Source of the DNA: an uncultured Flavobacteriaceae bacterium
Lineage (GTDB): Bacteria; Bacteroidota; Bacteroidia; Flavobacteriales; Flavobacteriaceae
Length of the DNA stretch: 64,000 bases
NCBI GenBank assembly: GCA_947502495.1
Contig: CANNAC010000001.1
Coordinates: forward strand, 186,001-250,000
Reading direction: 5' to 3'
Shown here piece by piece: positions 52,809 through 62,145 of this stretch; the first letter of the stretch is position 1, and each line of letters starts with the position of its first letter. Under the pieces are notes generated by a model. The model worked only from the letters and a program-made list of their open reading frames with translations, made no database searches and was not told where the DNA came from. The translations under genes were made by a program, and so were the position numbers.

Positions 52809-53612
52809 TTAATTTTTTAGAATTTTTTTTATTAATTCATTATCTTTTTTAAAAAAAGAAGTTGGCGATTCATTCATAAATAATTTAAAATCTTTATTAA
52901 AATGTGAAGAATCGTAGTAGTTATACATGTAAATCAAGTCTTTTAAATCGATCTCATTATTTTCATATTTTTTCATAAGTTTTATAAATCTAAAGGAGCG
53001 AATATATTTTCCTGGTGTAATACCAACAATTTTTTTGAATTGCGTTTCTAATGTTTTTTGAGATATTTTAGTTTCCAATAAAATTTCATCGATATGAATT
53101 AATCCTTCGCTATCTTTTATTAAATCAATAGCTTTATCCACAAGTATGGTATTTTGATTTATAGTTAAAGGAGACTCGTTTAACAATAATTCTATATCAC
53201 GGACTGCTTTTTTTGGTGTTTCATAATCTAGAAATATGTCATTTAGTTTTTTAGAAAAATCACTATTTATCTCATGAAATGGAATATGTTTATTCTTGAT
53301 CTTAGAAACATCCATATTTAAAAGCTTATAAAGTGTCGTTGGGTGTAATGTAACCCCAAAGGAAGATCCTGCTTCGTTGACAATCAGTTTGTACGATTGA
53401 TAAAACACACCGCTTAAAGTTAGTTTATATAATGGCATTTCTTCGTTTTTTACAATGGCTTTTTGACCAGGAGTAAAAATATGAGTGATGACCGTATTCC
53501 CACTTGGTAAAATTGTGGATTGAAATGGTATGGCATTTTTCCCAAACAGTAGTTCAAAATATTGTTCCACCAAAGGAGACGTATTTTCGTTTTCAAAAAA
53601 AGTTAGTTGCAT
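52809..53612 (-). CDS. AraC family transcriptional regulator
   Basis: A 267-residue regulator with a C-terminal AraC-type double helix-turn-helix (about 165-260; LIHIDEILLETKISQKTLETQFKKIVGITPGKYIRSFRF, then YNYYDSSHFNKDFKLFMNESPTSFFKK). The N-terminal half is a probable effector-sensing domain of the kind common in Bacteroidota (DUF6597-like), with no recognised ligand. The target genes are not obvious; both sides of the gene are non-coding. Confidence 0.9.
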   Translation of the reverse strand: MQLTFFENENTSPLVEQYFELLFGKNAIPFQSTILPSGNTVITHIFTPGQKAIVKNEEMPLYKLTLSGVFYQSYKLIVNEAGSSFGVTLHPTTLYKLLNMDVSKIKNKHIPFHEINSDFSKKLNDIFLDYETPKKAVRDIELLLNESPLTINQNTILVDKAIDLIKDSEGLIHIDEILLETKISQKTLETQFKKIVGITPGKYIRSFRFIKLMKKYENNEIDLKDLIYMYNYYDSSHFNKDFKLFMNESPTSFFKKDNELIKKILKN

Positions 53613-54082
53613 TTAAAAGGTATTCTAAATTGCTTAATTATTTCATATTTTTTAACGAAAACTTAAATTTTTAGGGTTGTACGAAAGTTATGGTAAGTAA
53701 GTGAAACATTTTATGCTTTTTCAAGCACGTTAGGAAATGTTAGTTTTGCAAAACTAGTTATATTTAATTAGGTGTACTTGTATAATATCGAAATTATAGT
53801 TTTTTTTCTATACGAAAGATAGCCTTTTTTTTGGAATCCATTTTTTGTAGCTAGAAGAACTTGTTGTTGAGTAGTGCTTTATCTTTTCTTTCTTAATCTA
53901 CCAACCTTACTTAGAATTATAAGATTTAAAGCATTGCAGTGACAAATCCTCCTTAATGATTCTTTAGATTTCTATCGAAGGAGAAAGAACTTTTGGGTGT
54001 AATAAAATCTTTTTAAATTATACTTATTAAGAAAGTTAAAAGCCCAATATTATGTACTTTTGAAGGGTGTTAAATACAGATT
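53613..54082. other. Non-coding region upstream of the membrane pair
   Basis: 470 bp with no gene seen. AT-rich, with one clear promoter element near its right end (54055). No long repeat or hairpin stands out. Confidence 0.5.
54055..54062 (+). promoter_or_regulatory. -7 element for the membrane protein pair
   Basis: TACTTTTG, a perfect match to TAnnTTTG, 21 bp before the ATG at 54083. Confidence 0.6.
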
Positions 54083-54646
54083 ATGATTAAAAAGCATGTA
54101 AAGAAGCTTTCTTTTAGTTTAATAGTAGTATGCCATTTAGGCTTTTTAGCTGCCATTTTATTTGAAGAACAGAACAATATTTTTATTTCTGGATTTGTTA
54201 TTTTGGCATTAATTCTACTCTTAATTACTTATAAGAAAACACCATTAAGTGCTGGAAACCATAGTCTAGAACATGTTTTAACCATTGCCTTTGTGTTTTT
54301 TGGAGCTATTGTAACTTATGTTTTGTCTGTTTCTTTTGGATTGAGTAATGTTTTGTCGGCAGGTCTTGTTGGATTAGTAGTTAGCTTTATACCAGATTTT
54401 TTTAAAAAGAATACATTTATTAAGGGCATGCCAACAGCTGTTTATTGTGGTGCGTTTGTGGGCATGACCAATGTTAGTGTTGCTCCAGATTATGTATTTA
54501 TTACGCTTGCAAGTACCATTACTAGTTTGCTTTTAATAGGAACTAAAGATGCTTTTCATGGTGTTGGTGGTAAATTAGGCACTTTAGCTTTTGGAGGTGT
54601 CGCACTTGCTTTTTTTATAACCTTCTTTATTTCGCAATGGATATAG
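54083..54646 (+). CDS. Membrane protein of unknown function, partner A
   Basis: A 187-residue protein with about six transmembrane helices. Not recognised. Its second half (GMPTAVYCGAFVGMTNVS, later DAFHGVGGKLGTLAFGG) is similar to the product of the next gene (VCFGASFIGMVSS, STYFHGFGGGLGSAA), so the two are paralogous. The shared pattern is a small-residue helix with CGxFxGM/FGxSFIGM and FHGxGGxLG. They overlap by 10 bp and probably form one complex, like a two-part transporter or channel. Confidence 0.75.
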   Translation: MIKKHVKKLSFSLIVVCHLGFLAAILFEEQNNIFISGFVILALILLLITYKKTPLSAGNHSLEHVLTIAFVFFGAIVTYVLSVSFGLSNVLSAGLVGLVVSFIPDFFKKNTFIKGMPTAVYCGAFVGMTNVSVAPDYVFITLASTITSLLLIGTKDAFHGVGGKLGTLAFGGVALAFFITFFISQWI

Positions 54647-55101
54647 CCCATTTTATATTGTTTCTGGCAGGAGGTATTTCTGCAATAATCACTTTTATTT
54701 TACATGTGAACTTTAAACAAGGTCCCGTTAGAGCATCTGCCTTAGTAGGTGTTTTAGTTGGTGTATTCGTTTTAGTTTTTCCTAAATTACTATCTCCTTA
54801 TTTAACTCAAAACCTACCATTAGTTTGTTTCGGAGCTTCCTTTATAGGAATGGTTTCTTCTAAAGTACTTTCCAACTATGTTTTAATCGGAATTTCAGGA
54901 ATAGTATTCACGCTTATTTTTTTAAATACAAGCACCTACTTTCATGGATTTGGTGGCGGATTAGGTTCTGCAGCATGTATTGCGCTTTTAGTAACTTTAA
55001 GTATTCCTATTCTGAAGAAAAAAGGAACGTTGAGCAATGGTTTTTTACAACTTAGAAACCAGATGCGATCCAAAAAGAAAAGGAAGAATAAGAATAAATA
55101 G
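54637..55101 (+). CDS. Membrane protein of unknown function, partner B
   Basis: A 154-residue protein with about five transmembrane helices and a very basic C-terminal tail (QMRSKKKRKNKNK), which would be cytoplasmic by the positive-inside rule. The FHGFGGGLG motif near 105 matches the FHGVGGKLG of partner A. It starts 10 bp before the end of that gene. Function unknown. Confidence 0.75.
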   Translation: MDIAHFILFLAGGISAIITFILHVNFKQGPVRASALVGVLVGVFVLVFPKLLSPYLTQNLPLVCFGASFIGMVSSKVLSNYVLIGISGIVFTLIFLNTSTYFHGFGGGLGSAACIALLVTLSIPILKKKGTLSNGFLQLRNQMRSKKKRKNKNK

Positions 55102-55131
55102 GAAACCATTTTTGAAAAACGGAAGCAAAAA

Positions 55132-55165
55132 AAAGCGATTTAAGATAAATTTCTTAAACCGCTTA
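55132..55165 (-). terminator. Terminator after purL
   Basis: AAGCG-A-TTTAAG (55133-55144) pairs with CTTAAA-C-CGCTT (55153-55164), one mismatch; A/T runs at both sides. Confidence 0.8.
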
Positions 55166-55187
55166 TTTATATAATAAGAATCTATTT

Positions 55188-58100
55188 TTATTTGTTTTCA
55201 ATCCAATTTTTAGCATTCACAAAAGCTTCTAACCATGGCGAAACTTCATCTTTTCTATTTTCGGGATAATTTGCCCAGTTCCATTGAAAAGTAGAACGCT
55301 CAATATGTGGCATCGTTACTAAATGTCTTCCTGTTTTATCACAAAGCATTGCTGTGTTAAAATCGGATCCATTTGGATTATGCGGATATGCTGCATAGCC
55401 ATATTTTGCAACAATGTTGTATTGGTTTTCGTCAAGCGGAAGATTAAATTTTCCTTCGCCATGAGAAATCCAAACACCAAGTTTACTTCCTTCTAAAGAA
55501 GATAGCATTACCGAATTATTCTTTTGAATGGCAACGGAAGTAAAAGAACTCTCATGTTTGTGAGAATCGTTATACGTTAGTTTTCCATGCGTTTCATGTT
55601 CCGGATTAATTAAATCTAATTCCATCCAAAGTTGTGCGCCATTACAAATACCAACAGATAAAGTATCTTCTCGTTTAAAGAAGTTTTTTAAAGCGGTGTT
55701 TGCTTTTTCGTTGTATTTAAATGCGCCTGCCCAACCTTTTGCCGAACCTAAAACATCAGAGTTAGAGAAACCACCAACTGCACCAATAAACTGAATATCT
55801 TCCAAGGTTTCACGACCAGAAATTAAATCGGTCATATGTACATCTTTTACATCAAAACCAGCTAAATACATCGCATTTGCCATTTCGCGTTCGGAGTTAG
55901 ATCCTTTTTCACGAAGGATTGCCGCCTTAGGCTTCTCGATACGATTCGTTTTAGACGAATCACTCGAAGTGACATCTTTTAACTTTCCTGTAAAGTGTTT
56001 TGGAAAAGTATATTGTAAAGGTTGCTTTTTATAATTATCAAAACGATCTTGTGCCAAACCATTAGCCGTTTGCTTTTGGTCGAGCAGGAAAGAGGTCTTG
56101 TACCAAACATCTCTTAATCTAGAAATGGTTAATGCAAAAACTTCTGCATTATTAATAATACTTAGTGTGTCACTTTCTGTAACTTTTCCTATGTTGAAAA
56201 ATGCAATATTAGCTTCGGTTAATACTTCTTCTATAGAAGCATCTGAAGATTGGAAAACAATCCCTGCATTTTCAGAAAAAAGAAGTTTTATAGAATCTTT
56301 TTCCGCTAAATCAGACAAGTCTAATTCTGCACCAAGATTGGTATCTGCAAAACATAATTCTAATAAAGTAGTGATTAATCCACCAGAAGCAACATCATGT
56401 CCTGCAACAATTTTGTCGTCTTTAATTAATTGCTGAATGGTATTAAATGTCTTTTTAAATTGTGCAGCATCTTTAATGGTAGGTGTTTCTTTTCCTACCT
56501 TATTTAATACTTGCGCAAAAGAACTTCCTCCTAATTTATAGCTGTCTTCAGATATGTTTATGTAATAAATGTTTCCTGCATTTTTCTTTAAAACAGGCTC
56601 TACCACTTTAGTGATATCGTTACAGTTTCCGGCTGCTGAAATAATTACGGTTCCTGGAGAAATAACATCTTCTGTAGGATATTTTTGCTTCATAGAAAGC
56701 GAATCTTTTCCTGTTGGAACATTGATTCCTAAATCGATAGCAAATTCTGAAATAGCCTCTACAGCTTCATAAAGTCTAGCATCTTCTCCTTCATTTTTAC
56801 AAGGCCACATCCAGTTTGCAGATAATGAAATACTCTGTAATCCGTCTTTTAAAGGCGCCCAAACAATGTTGGTAAGTGATTCTGCAATAGCATTTCTACT
56901 TCCTGCTTTCGGCGAAATTAATCCAGAAATAGGAGCGTGACCAACCGAAGTTGCAATTCCTTCTTTTCCTTTATAATCTAAAGCCATTACACCACAATTA
57001 TTAAGTGGTAATTGTAAGGGGCCTGCACATTGTTGTTTGGCAACTTTACCACCAACACATCGATCGACTTTGTTGGTTAACCAATCTTTGCAAGCAACAG
57101 CTTCTAATTGTAATACTTGGTCTAGATAGTTTAATATATTATCGGAGTTATAGGTAACAGCATCATAATTTCTGTTCACCGTTTTATCTGTCATTATGGT
57201 TTTTGGCGAACTACCAAACATATCTTCTAAAGCTAAATCCATTGGTTTTTCACCAGAACTTTTAGATTCAAAAGTAAAACGATCGTTTCCTGTAACGTCA
57301 CCAACAGTGTACATTGGTGAACGCTCACGTTCTGCAATGCGTCGAAGTGTATCTAGGTGTTTTTCGGCAATTACTAACCCCATTCTTTCTTGAGACTCGT
57401 TACCAATAATTTCTTTTGCAGAAAGCGTAGGGTCTCCAACAGGTAGTTTATCTAAATCGATGTTTCCACCAGTATCTTCTACTAGTTCCGAAAGACAATT
57501 TAAATGTCCTCCAGCACCATGATCGTGAATAGAAACAATAAAGTTTTCTTCACTTTCTACCATGCCACGAACGGCGTTTGCAGCACGTTTTTGCATTTCA
57601 GGATTAGAACGTTGTACGGCGTTAAGCTCGATACCCGAAGCAAATTCTCCAGTATCAGCACTTGAAACGGCAGCGCCTCCCATTCCTATTCTGTAGTTTT
57701 CACCACCAAGAATAACTATTTTATCGCCAACTTTTGGTGTGTCTTTTAAAGCTTGTTCTGCTTTTCCATATCCAATTCCTCCAGCTTGCATGATCACTTT
57801 ATCGAAACCAAGTTTACGGGCTTCTTCTTCATGTTCGAAAGTTAGAACAGATCCGCAGATTAATGGTTGTCCAAATTTGTTCCCAAAATCGGAAGCACCA
57901 TTACTCGCTTTTATTAAAATATCCATTGGTGTTTGATATAGCCACGGACGTTCTTGCATTTTTTGTTCCCAAGGTCTTGCTTCTTCCAAACGGGAATATG
58001 AGGTCATGTAAACCGCTGTTCCTGCTAATGGTAAAGAACCTTTTCCTCCAGCAAGTCTATCTCTAATTTCTCCACCAGAACCAGTTGCTGCACCATTAAA

Positions 58101-58871
58101 AGGCTCTACTGTTGTTGGGAAATTATGTGTTTCTGCTTTTATAGAAATTACGGAGTTGAAGTCTGTAGTCTGATAAAAATCAGGTTTATCTGCTGTTTTA
58201 GGAGCAAATTGCTCCACTCTTGGACCTTTTACAAAAGCAACATTATCTTTATATGCAGAAACAATATCATTAGGAAATTGTTTCGATGTTTCTTTAATTA
58301 ATTTGAAAAGGGAGCTTGGTTTTTCTTCGCCATCGATGATAAAAGTTCCGTTGAAGATTTTATGACGACAGTGTTCAGAGTTTACTTGAGAGAATCCGAA
58401 TACTTCAGAGTCTGTAAGCGGTCTTCCAATTTTTTTGGAAACACCTTCTAAGTAAGCAACTTCTTCCTCATTTAAAGCTAAGCCTTCCTGTATATTATAC
58501 GCAGCGATATCTTCAATATTAAGAATCGCTTCTGGTTGAATGTTTATAGTAAACGAATCTTGATGGATTCCTTTATATTTTTCAGAAATCATAGGATCGA
58601 ATGCATCAAATGCTTCGGTAGAAGCTTGAAACTCTTCTATTCTAATAATATCTGTAATTCCCATGTTTTGGGTGATTTCAACAGCATTAGTACTCCAAGG
58701 TGTTATCATGGCAGCTCGTGGACCAACAAAAAAAGCATCTAAAGATGCTTGTTCTATTTTGGGCTGGTTGCCAAATAACCATGTCAATTTTGAAATGGTT
58801 TCGGTTGATAATTCTTTTGTTGCTTGAACAGCAAATAGTTTACTGTTTTGGTTTCCGAAGAAATGAATCAT
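55188..58871 (-). CDS. purL: Phosphoribosylformylglycinamidine synthase
   Basis: Fourth step of purine synthesis: FGAR + Gln + ATP to FGAM. The single long chain of 1227 residues has the N-terminal linker and ATP-grasp-like synthetase domains (EVFGFSQVNSEHCRHKIFN, ETHNFPT, GAATGSGGEIRD) and a C-terminal glutamine amidotransferase with the Cys in GICNGAQLWMEL. Between them residues near 965-980 (SSDSSKTNRIEKPK) are encoded by a palindromic repeat that seems inserted in frame. Promoter element TAAATTTG at 58912-58905. Confidence 0.96.
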   Translation of the reverse strand: MIHFFGNQNSKLFAVQATKELSTETISKLTWLFGNQPKIEQASLDAFFVGPRAAMITPWSTNAVEITQNMGITDIIRIEEFQASTEAFDAFDPMISEKYKGIHQDSFTINIQPEAILNIEDIAAYNIQEGLALNEEEVAYLEGVSKKIGRPLTDSEVFGFSQVNSEHCRHKIFNGTFIIDGEEKPSSLFKLIKETSKQFPNDIVSAYKDNVAFVKGPRVEQFAPKTADKPDFYQTTDFNSVISIKAETHNFPTTVEPFNGAATGSGGEIRDRLAGGKGSLPLAGTAVYMTSYSRLEEARPWEQKMQERPWLYQTPMDILIKASNGASDFGNKFGQPLICGSVLTFEHEEEARKLGFDKVIMQAGGIGYGKAEQALKDTPKVGDKIVILGGENYRIGMGGAAVSSADTGEFASGIELNAVQRSNPEMQKRAANAVRGMVESEENFIVSIHDHGAGGHLNCLSELVEDTGGNIDLDKLPVGDPTLSAKEIIGNESQERMGLVIAEKHLDTLRRIAERERSPMYTVGDVTGNDRFTFESKSSGEKPMDLALEDMFGSSPKTIMTDKTVNRNYDAVTYNSDNILNYLDQVLQLEAVACKDWLTNKVDRCVGGKVAKQQCAGPLQLPLNNCGVMALDYKGKEGIATSVGHAPISGLISPKAGSRNAIAESLTNIVWAPLKDGLQSISLSANWMWPCKNEGEDARLYEAVEAISEFAIDLGINVPTGKDSLSMKQKYPTEDVISPGTVIISAAGNCNDITKVVEPVLKKNAGNIYYINISEDSYKLGGSSFAQVLNKVGKETPTIKDAAQFKKTFNTIQQLIKDDKIVAGHDVASGGLITTLLELCFADTNLGAELDLSDLAEKDSIKLLFSENAGIVFQSSDASIEEVLTEANIAFFNIGKVTESDTLSIINNAEVFALTISRLRDVWYKTSFLLDQKQTANGLAQDRFDNYKKQPLQYTFPKHFTGKLKDVTSSDSSKTNRIEKPKAAILREKGSNSEREMANAMYLAGFDVKDVHMTDLISGRETLEDIQFIGAVGGFSNSDVLGSAKGWAGAFKYNEKANTALKNFFKREDTLSVGICNGAQLWMELDLINPEHETHGKLTYNDSHKHESSFTSVAIQKNNSVMLSSLEGSKLGVWISHGEGKFNLPLDENQYNIVAKYGYAAYPHNPNGSDFNTAMLCDKTGRHLVTMPHIERSTFQWNWANYPENRKDEVSPWLEAFVNAKNWIENK
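55931..55976. repeat. Palindromic repeat inserted in frame within purL
   Basis: GATTCGT (55943-55949) pairs with ACGAATC (55955-55961) around TTTAG; outer CTTCTCGA (55932-55939) faces TCGAAG (55964-55969). This 46-bp unit, CTTCTCGATACGATTC... through ...CTCGAAGTGACA, looks like an intergenic palindromic repeat of flavobacteria, here read through as coding sequence in the linker before the glutaminase domain. Confidence 0.6.
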
Positions 58872-58904
58872 TATATAGTGGTTTGAGTGTTGTTTTTAAA
58901 GAAA

Positions 58905-58912
58905 CAAATTTA
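58905..58912 (-). promoter_or_regulatory. -7 element of purL
   Basis: TAAATTTG on the minus strand, a perfect TAnnTTTG, 34 bp before the purL ATG. Confidence 0.6.
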
Positions 58913-58974
58913 GGTTTTTTAGTTAGAATTTTTCAGTAAAAGATGTACTTAATTTTTGTTATATCGAAAAGAAT

Positions 58975-59454
58975 CTATTCTATCCATTTAAAACTGTTTG
59001 CTATTTTTCTACCAGCTTCCAAATCTATATTGTAGCAATATACCGTTACTTCATATGCTAGTCCTAATTCCTTGTTAATAAAAGCAATAACATAAACCGG
59101 AGTGTTTTCTTCTTCGTATTGATCATAAGCAATTACATAAAAAGCACTTTCTATATGCGGTAAGAAAGCCCCGTTTTTAATATTTGTTAGTCCTAAAAGT
59201 TGCGCGGTTAGATAGGCGCCTTCTTTTTGAGATTTTATAAAGGCGGGAGGCTGTTCTGTTATTGGAAATATTTCAATATCTACGGCTAAGTTACTGTTTT
59301 CGTAACCCAAAACGGTTTTAGATTCGGTTTCGTATTGTTCTATTGCTTCTGGCGAGGTAAAAGCTATTTTGTACTTCTCAGACTGGACATTATACTGGGC
59401 ATTTATAGTAGTATATGCTAAAAGTAAAATAATGGAAGTTATCATTTGTTTCAT
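58975..59454 (-). CDS. Exported protein of unknown function
   Basis: A 159-residue protein with a Sec signal peptide (ending TINAQ) and an alpha/beta pattern: KYKIAFTSPEAIEQYETESK, LAVDIEIFPITEQ, FYVIAYDQYEEENTPVYVIAFIN, and AYEVTVYCYN followed by a helix with GRKIANSFKWIE. It resembles small periplasmic domains that follow the pattern of PsbP or DUF1795-like folds, but I cannot assign it. Separate gene between purL and the nuclease operon. Confidence 0.7.
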   Translation of the reverse strand: MKQMITSIILLLAYTTINAQYNVQSEKYKIAFTSPEAIEQYETESKTVLGYENSNLAVDIEIFPITEQPPAFIKSQKEGAYLTAQLLGLTNIKNGAFLPHIESAFYVIAYDQYEEENTPVYVIAFINKELGLAYEVTVYCYNIDLEAGRKIANSFKWIE

Positions 59455-59503
59455 CTGTAACTTATTTAAGGTTGGTTAAATATATAAAATCTAATGAAAC
59501 AAA

Positions 59504-59533
59504 AAAAAGCGACTCCAATAGGAATCGCTTTAT
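59504..59533 (-). terminator. Terminator after the nuclease gene
   Basis: AAAGCGACTCC (59506-59516) pairs with GGAATCGCTTT (59521-59531), loop AATA, one mismatch. Confidence 0.85.
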
Positions 59534-59555
59534 TTATATATAATTTAAAAATTAT

Positions 59556-60683
59556 TTAAGACTTAATTAATTTTTTAGTGGTACTTCCTTTAGAAGAAGT
59601 AAATCGCACTAAGTATAAACCTTTAGATAATCCAGAAATATTTAATTTGTTTTGACTAGAGGTAATGTTTTGCATTTTAATCTTTTTACCTAAAACATCG
59701 TAAACTTCTACCGAAAGATTTTCTTTAGATACAATAGTTACTGTATTTCCGTTAGATGGATTAGGATACATTTTAATAGTATCAACCGTTTCAAATTCAT
59801 CTACAGAAAGAATTGTTGACCAAATAGATTCTACATATTCTGGATGCGTAATAAATGGGTTTGCATTCCCTTGATACGCATATGCCGCATTATTTCTGTC
59901 TATTTCTCTTTGACTTACACCATCTTGAAGGTGCCAAGAATACAATAAGTTTACATACCAAGTTTCGTAAAATTGATTAGATGTACCATTCAAAGGGTTA
60001 TTCGTTGCAGTGTGTGGTGACCAACCAGAATCATTCCAATTGTCTTCATATCTAACTGCAAAATATAATAACATTCTAGCGATATCTCCTTTAAACTCAT
60101 CAATAGGTTCAAAAACAATCCCAGTATAACCAGGAGTAATAGAATTACCTAATTTAGATCCGTTTTGTGTTGGGTTATCAATATTATTTTGGGTAACTAA
60201 ATTGGTGCCTACTTTACCGAATGGATAATTATTTCTAAAACCATTAACTCTTCCGTCGGTTGGTACTACATGATGAATATCTCCTCGCATTGGGTTTTTA
60301 GAATCAAAAAAGCCTTGCGGAAATATGTGTTCTCTATTATAACAATCACTTTCAATAGAATAGTCCCCACAAGCTTTTCCTGGAGCAGCACTACCATTGG
60401 TGTCATGTGCAAAGTTATATGGATCTGTAGCATCTGGATTTTCAGAATACATATCTAATACCGAATTATCATCTTCGTAATATGAATCGTTATCGGTTGT
60501 TTGGTAAGCAACATACAAACTATTGGAATATCCATGATCTACATGACCATTAGTAATGATAGTTTTTAATTGTGTTTTTAAAGTATAACCAGTTCCAGTT
60601 GCGTTGTCATAATAATCTGAAGGTATCTGTGCAGAAACTGCAAGTGTTACTAAAAGTAGTAATAAGGTGTAAAATTGTTTCAT
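59556..60683 (-). CDS. Secreted endonuclease I with type IX sorting domain
   Basis: A 375-residue nuclease of the EndA/NucM family: signal peptide (to VSAQ), and the catalytic region YNREHIFPQGFF, MRGDIHHVVPTDGRVNGFRNN, and GDIARMLLYFAVRYED. The last 75 residues (from IKMYPNPSNG to the end GSTTKKLIKS) are a type A C-terminal domain of the type IX secretion system, so it is secreted or held at the cell surface. It degrades extracellular DNA, perhaps for phosphate or nucleosides. It follows the methyltransferase gene by 8 bp. Confidence 0.94.
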   Translation of the reverse strand: MKQFYTLLLLLVTLAVSAQIPSDYYDNATGTGYTLKTQLKTIITNGHVDHGYSNSLYVAYQTTDNDSYYEDDNSVLDMYSENPDATDPYNFAHDTNGSAAPGKACGDYSIESDCYNREHIFPQGFFDSKNPMRGDIHHVVPTDGRVNGFRNNYPFGKVGTNLVTQNNIDNPTQNGSKLGNSITPGYTGIVFEPIDEFKGDIARMLLYFAVRYEDNWNDSGWSPHTATNNPLNGTSNQFYETWYVNLLYSWHLQDGVSQREIDRNNAAYAYQGNANPFITHPEYVESIWSTILSVDEFETVDTIKMYPNPSNGNTVTIVSKENLSVEVYDVLGKKIKMQNITSSQNKLNISGLSKGLYLVRFTSSKGSTTKKLIKS

Positions 60684-60691
60684 TCTGTATT

Positions 60692-61906
60692 TTATTTATT
60701 CTTTTCTAATAATGCCATATAGAATCCGTCGAAACCAGATTCGTGCGATAATATTTTTTTCTCTTTAACAAAGGTAAAGTCTTTACCTGCATCTGATTCT
60801 AAAAATGTTTTGACTTGGTCCTGATTTTCAGAAGGTAAGATAGAACATGTTGCATATACTAACTTTCCGCCAGGCTTTACCATTCTAGAATACGAGCTTA
60901 AAATTTCGGCTTGTGTTTTCTTTATTTTATCAATAAACTCAGGACGTAGTTTCCATTTTGCATCTGGATTTCTACGTAAAACACCCAAACCAGAACAAGG
61001 AGCATCAATAAGAACTCTGTCTGCTTTGTCGTATAATTTTTTGATTGGTTTTGTAGAATCTATTACTCGAAACTCAATATTATGTGCTCCTGCACGTTTT
61101 GCTCTACGTTTTAGTTCTTTTAATTTATTTTCATAAATATCCATTGCAATGATTTGCCCTTTGTTTTCCATAAGAGCAGCAAGATGAAGTGTTTTTCCAC
61201 CTGCTCCTGCGCAAGTATCTACAACTTTCATTCCTGGTTGTACATCTACAAATTCGGCAACTTTTTGCGAAGAACCATCTTGTACTTCGAAAAATCCTTT
61301 TTGAAACGCTTCTGTTGTAAAAACATTTGCTCTTTCTCTAAGTTTTAAAGCATCCGGATGATTTTTAACTTCTTCCGTTTCTATATCTAAATCAAAAAGT
61401 TCTGCTTGCAGCTTTTCTTTAGTCGTTTTTAGTGTATTCACACGTAAAACAACGTCTGCTTGCTGGTTTAAAGCGGATATTTCTTTAGTCCAAACGTTTT
61501 CACCTAATTCTTTAGCCGCTATCTCATCCATCCAATCTGGTACAGATGCGCCAATTTTTCTGATGTTAGAAAGTTCATCGTAACGCCCTTTAATTTTTCT
61601 AGTAGGTGTATTTTCAAAATATTTCCAATCCGGAAGTTTTATTCCTTTTAAGGTTGCCCAAACGGCAATTAAGCGCCAAACATCATCACGAGAAAACGGT
61701 TCTTTTACTTCTGCAATTTCTGCATATAAACGTTTCCAACGTACTACGTCGTAAGTAGTTTCGGCAACAAAACCTCTGTCGCGACTTCCCCAACGTTTAT
61801 CACGTTTTAATAATTGTTGTACTACTTTATCTGCATACATGCCTTCGTTAAAGATTTGTAATAAACCATCAACAGTAGCAAAGCATAAATTTCTATGTAA
61901 TCTCAT
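60692..61906 (-). CDS. RsmB/NOP family 16S rRNA cytosine methyltransferase
   Basis: A SAM-dependent m5C RNA methyltransferase of 404 residues. The NusB-like N-terminal domain (MRLHRNLCFATVDGLLQIF) is followed by the Rossmann domain with DTCAGAGGKTLHLA (SAM), DAPCSGLGVLRRNPD (motif IV with the release Cys) and YATCSILPSENQDQV (motif VI with the nucleophile Cys). ATG 61906 is chosen; a TTG at 61927 would only add seven residues. Exact rRNA position is not known. Confidence 0.92.
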   Translation of the reverse strand: MRLHRNLCFATVDGLLQIFNEGMYADKVVQQLLKRDKRWGSRDRGFVAETTYDVVRWKRLYAEIAEVKEPFSRDDVWRLIAVWATLKGIKLPDWKYFENTPTRKIKGRYDELSNIRKIGASVPDWMDEIAAKELGENVWTKEISALNQQADVVLRVNTLKTTKEKLQAELFDLDIETEEVKNHPDALKLRERANVFTTEAFQKGFFEVQDGSSQKVAEFVDVQPGMKVVDTCAGAGGKTLHLAALMENKGQIIAMDIYENKLKELKRRAKRAGAHNIEFRVIDSTKPIKKLYDKADRVLIDAPCSGLGVLRRNPDAKWKLRPEFIDKIKKTQAEILSSYSRMVKPGGKLVYATCSILPSENQDQVKTFLESDAGKDFTFVKEKKILSHESGFDGFYMALLEKNK

Positions 61907-62145
61907 ATATTCGTATTCGTTGTTCAAAAACAGAAATAAGTATTTATTCCGATTGAACTTTTTAAAAGTTTGAAACGTGCAAAGGTATGATTTTAGAAAT
62001 TATTATAATTATTTCTTGATCATTAATAGGTGTTAATTTTTAATGGGATTCGCTGTGATTGAAAATTAACGAAAATATTTTAGGAAGTTGCGCAAGTTTT
62101 TTACCCATCTAGCATCTAAAGGAGAGTAACTAAAATATAACTTTT

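Noticed and set aside
55931-55976. Treating the purL hairpin as a terminator or attenuator
   Set aside because: It is deep in the coding region, has no T-run on the coding strand, and the frame is intact on both sides.
61907-61927. TTG start for the rRNA methyltransferase
   Set aside because: The ATG at 61906 matches the usual family start MRLHRN.
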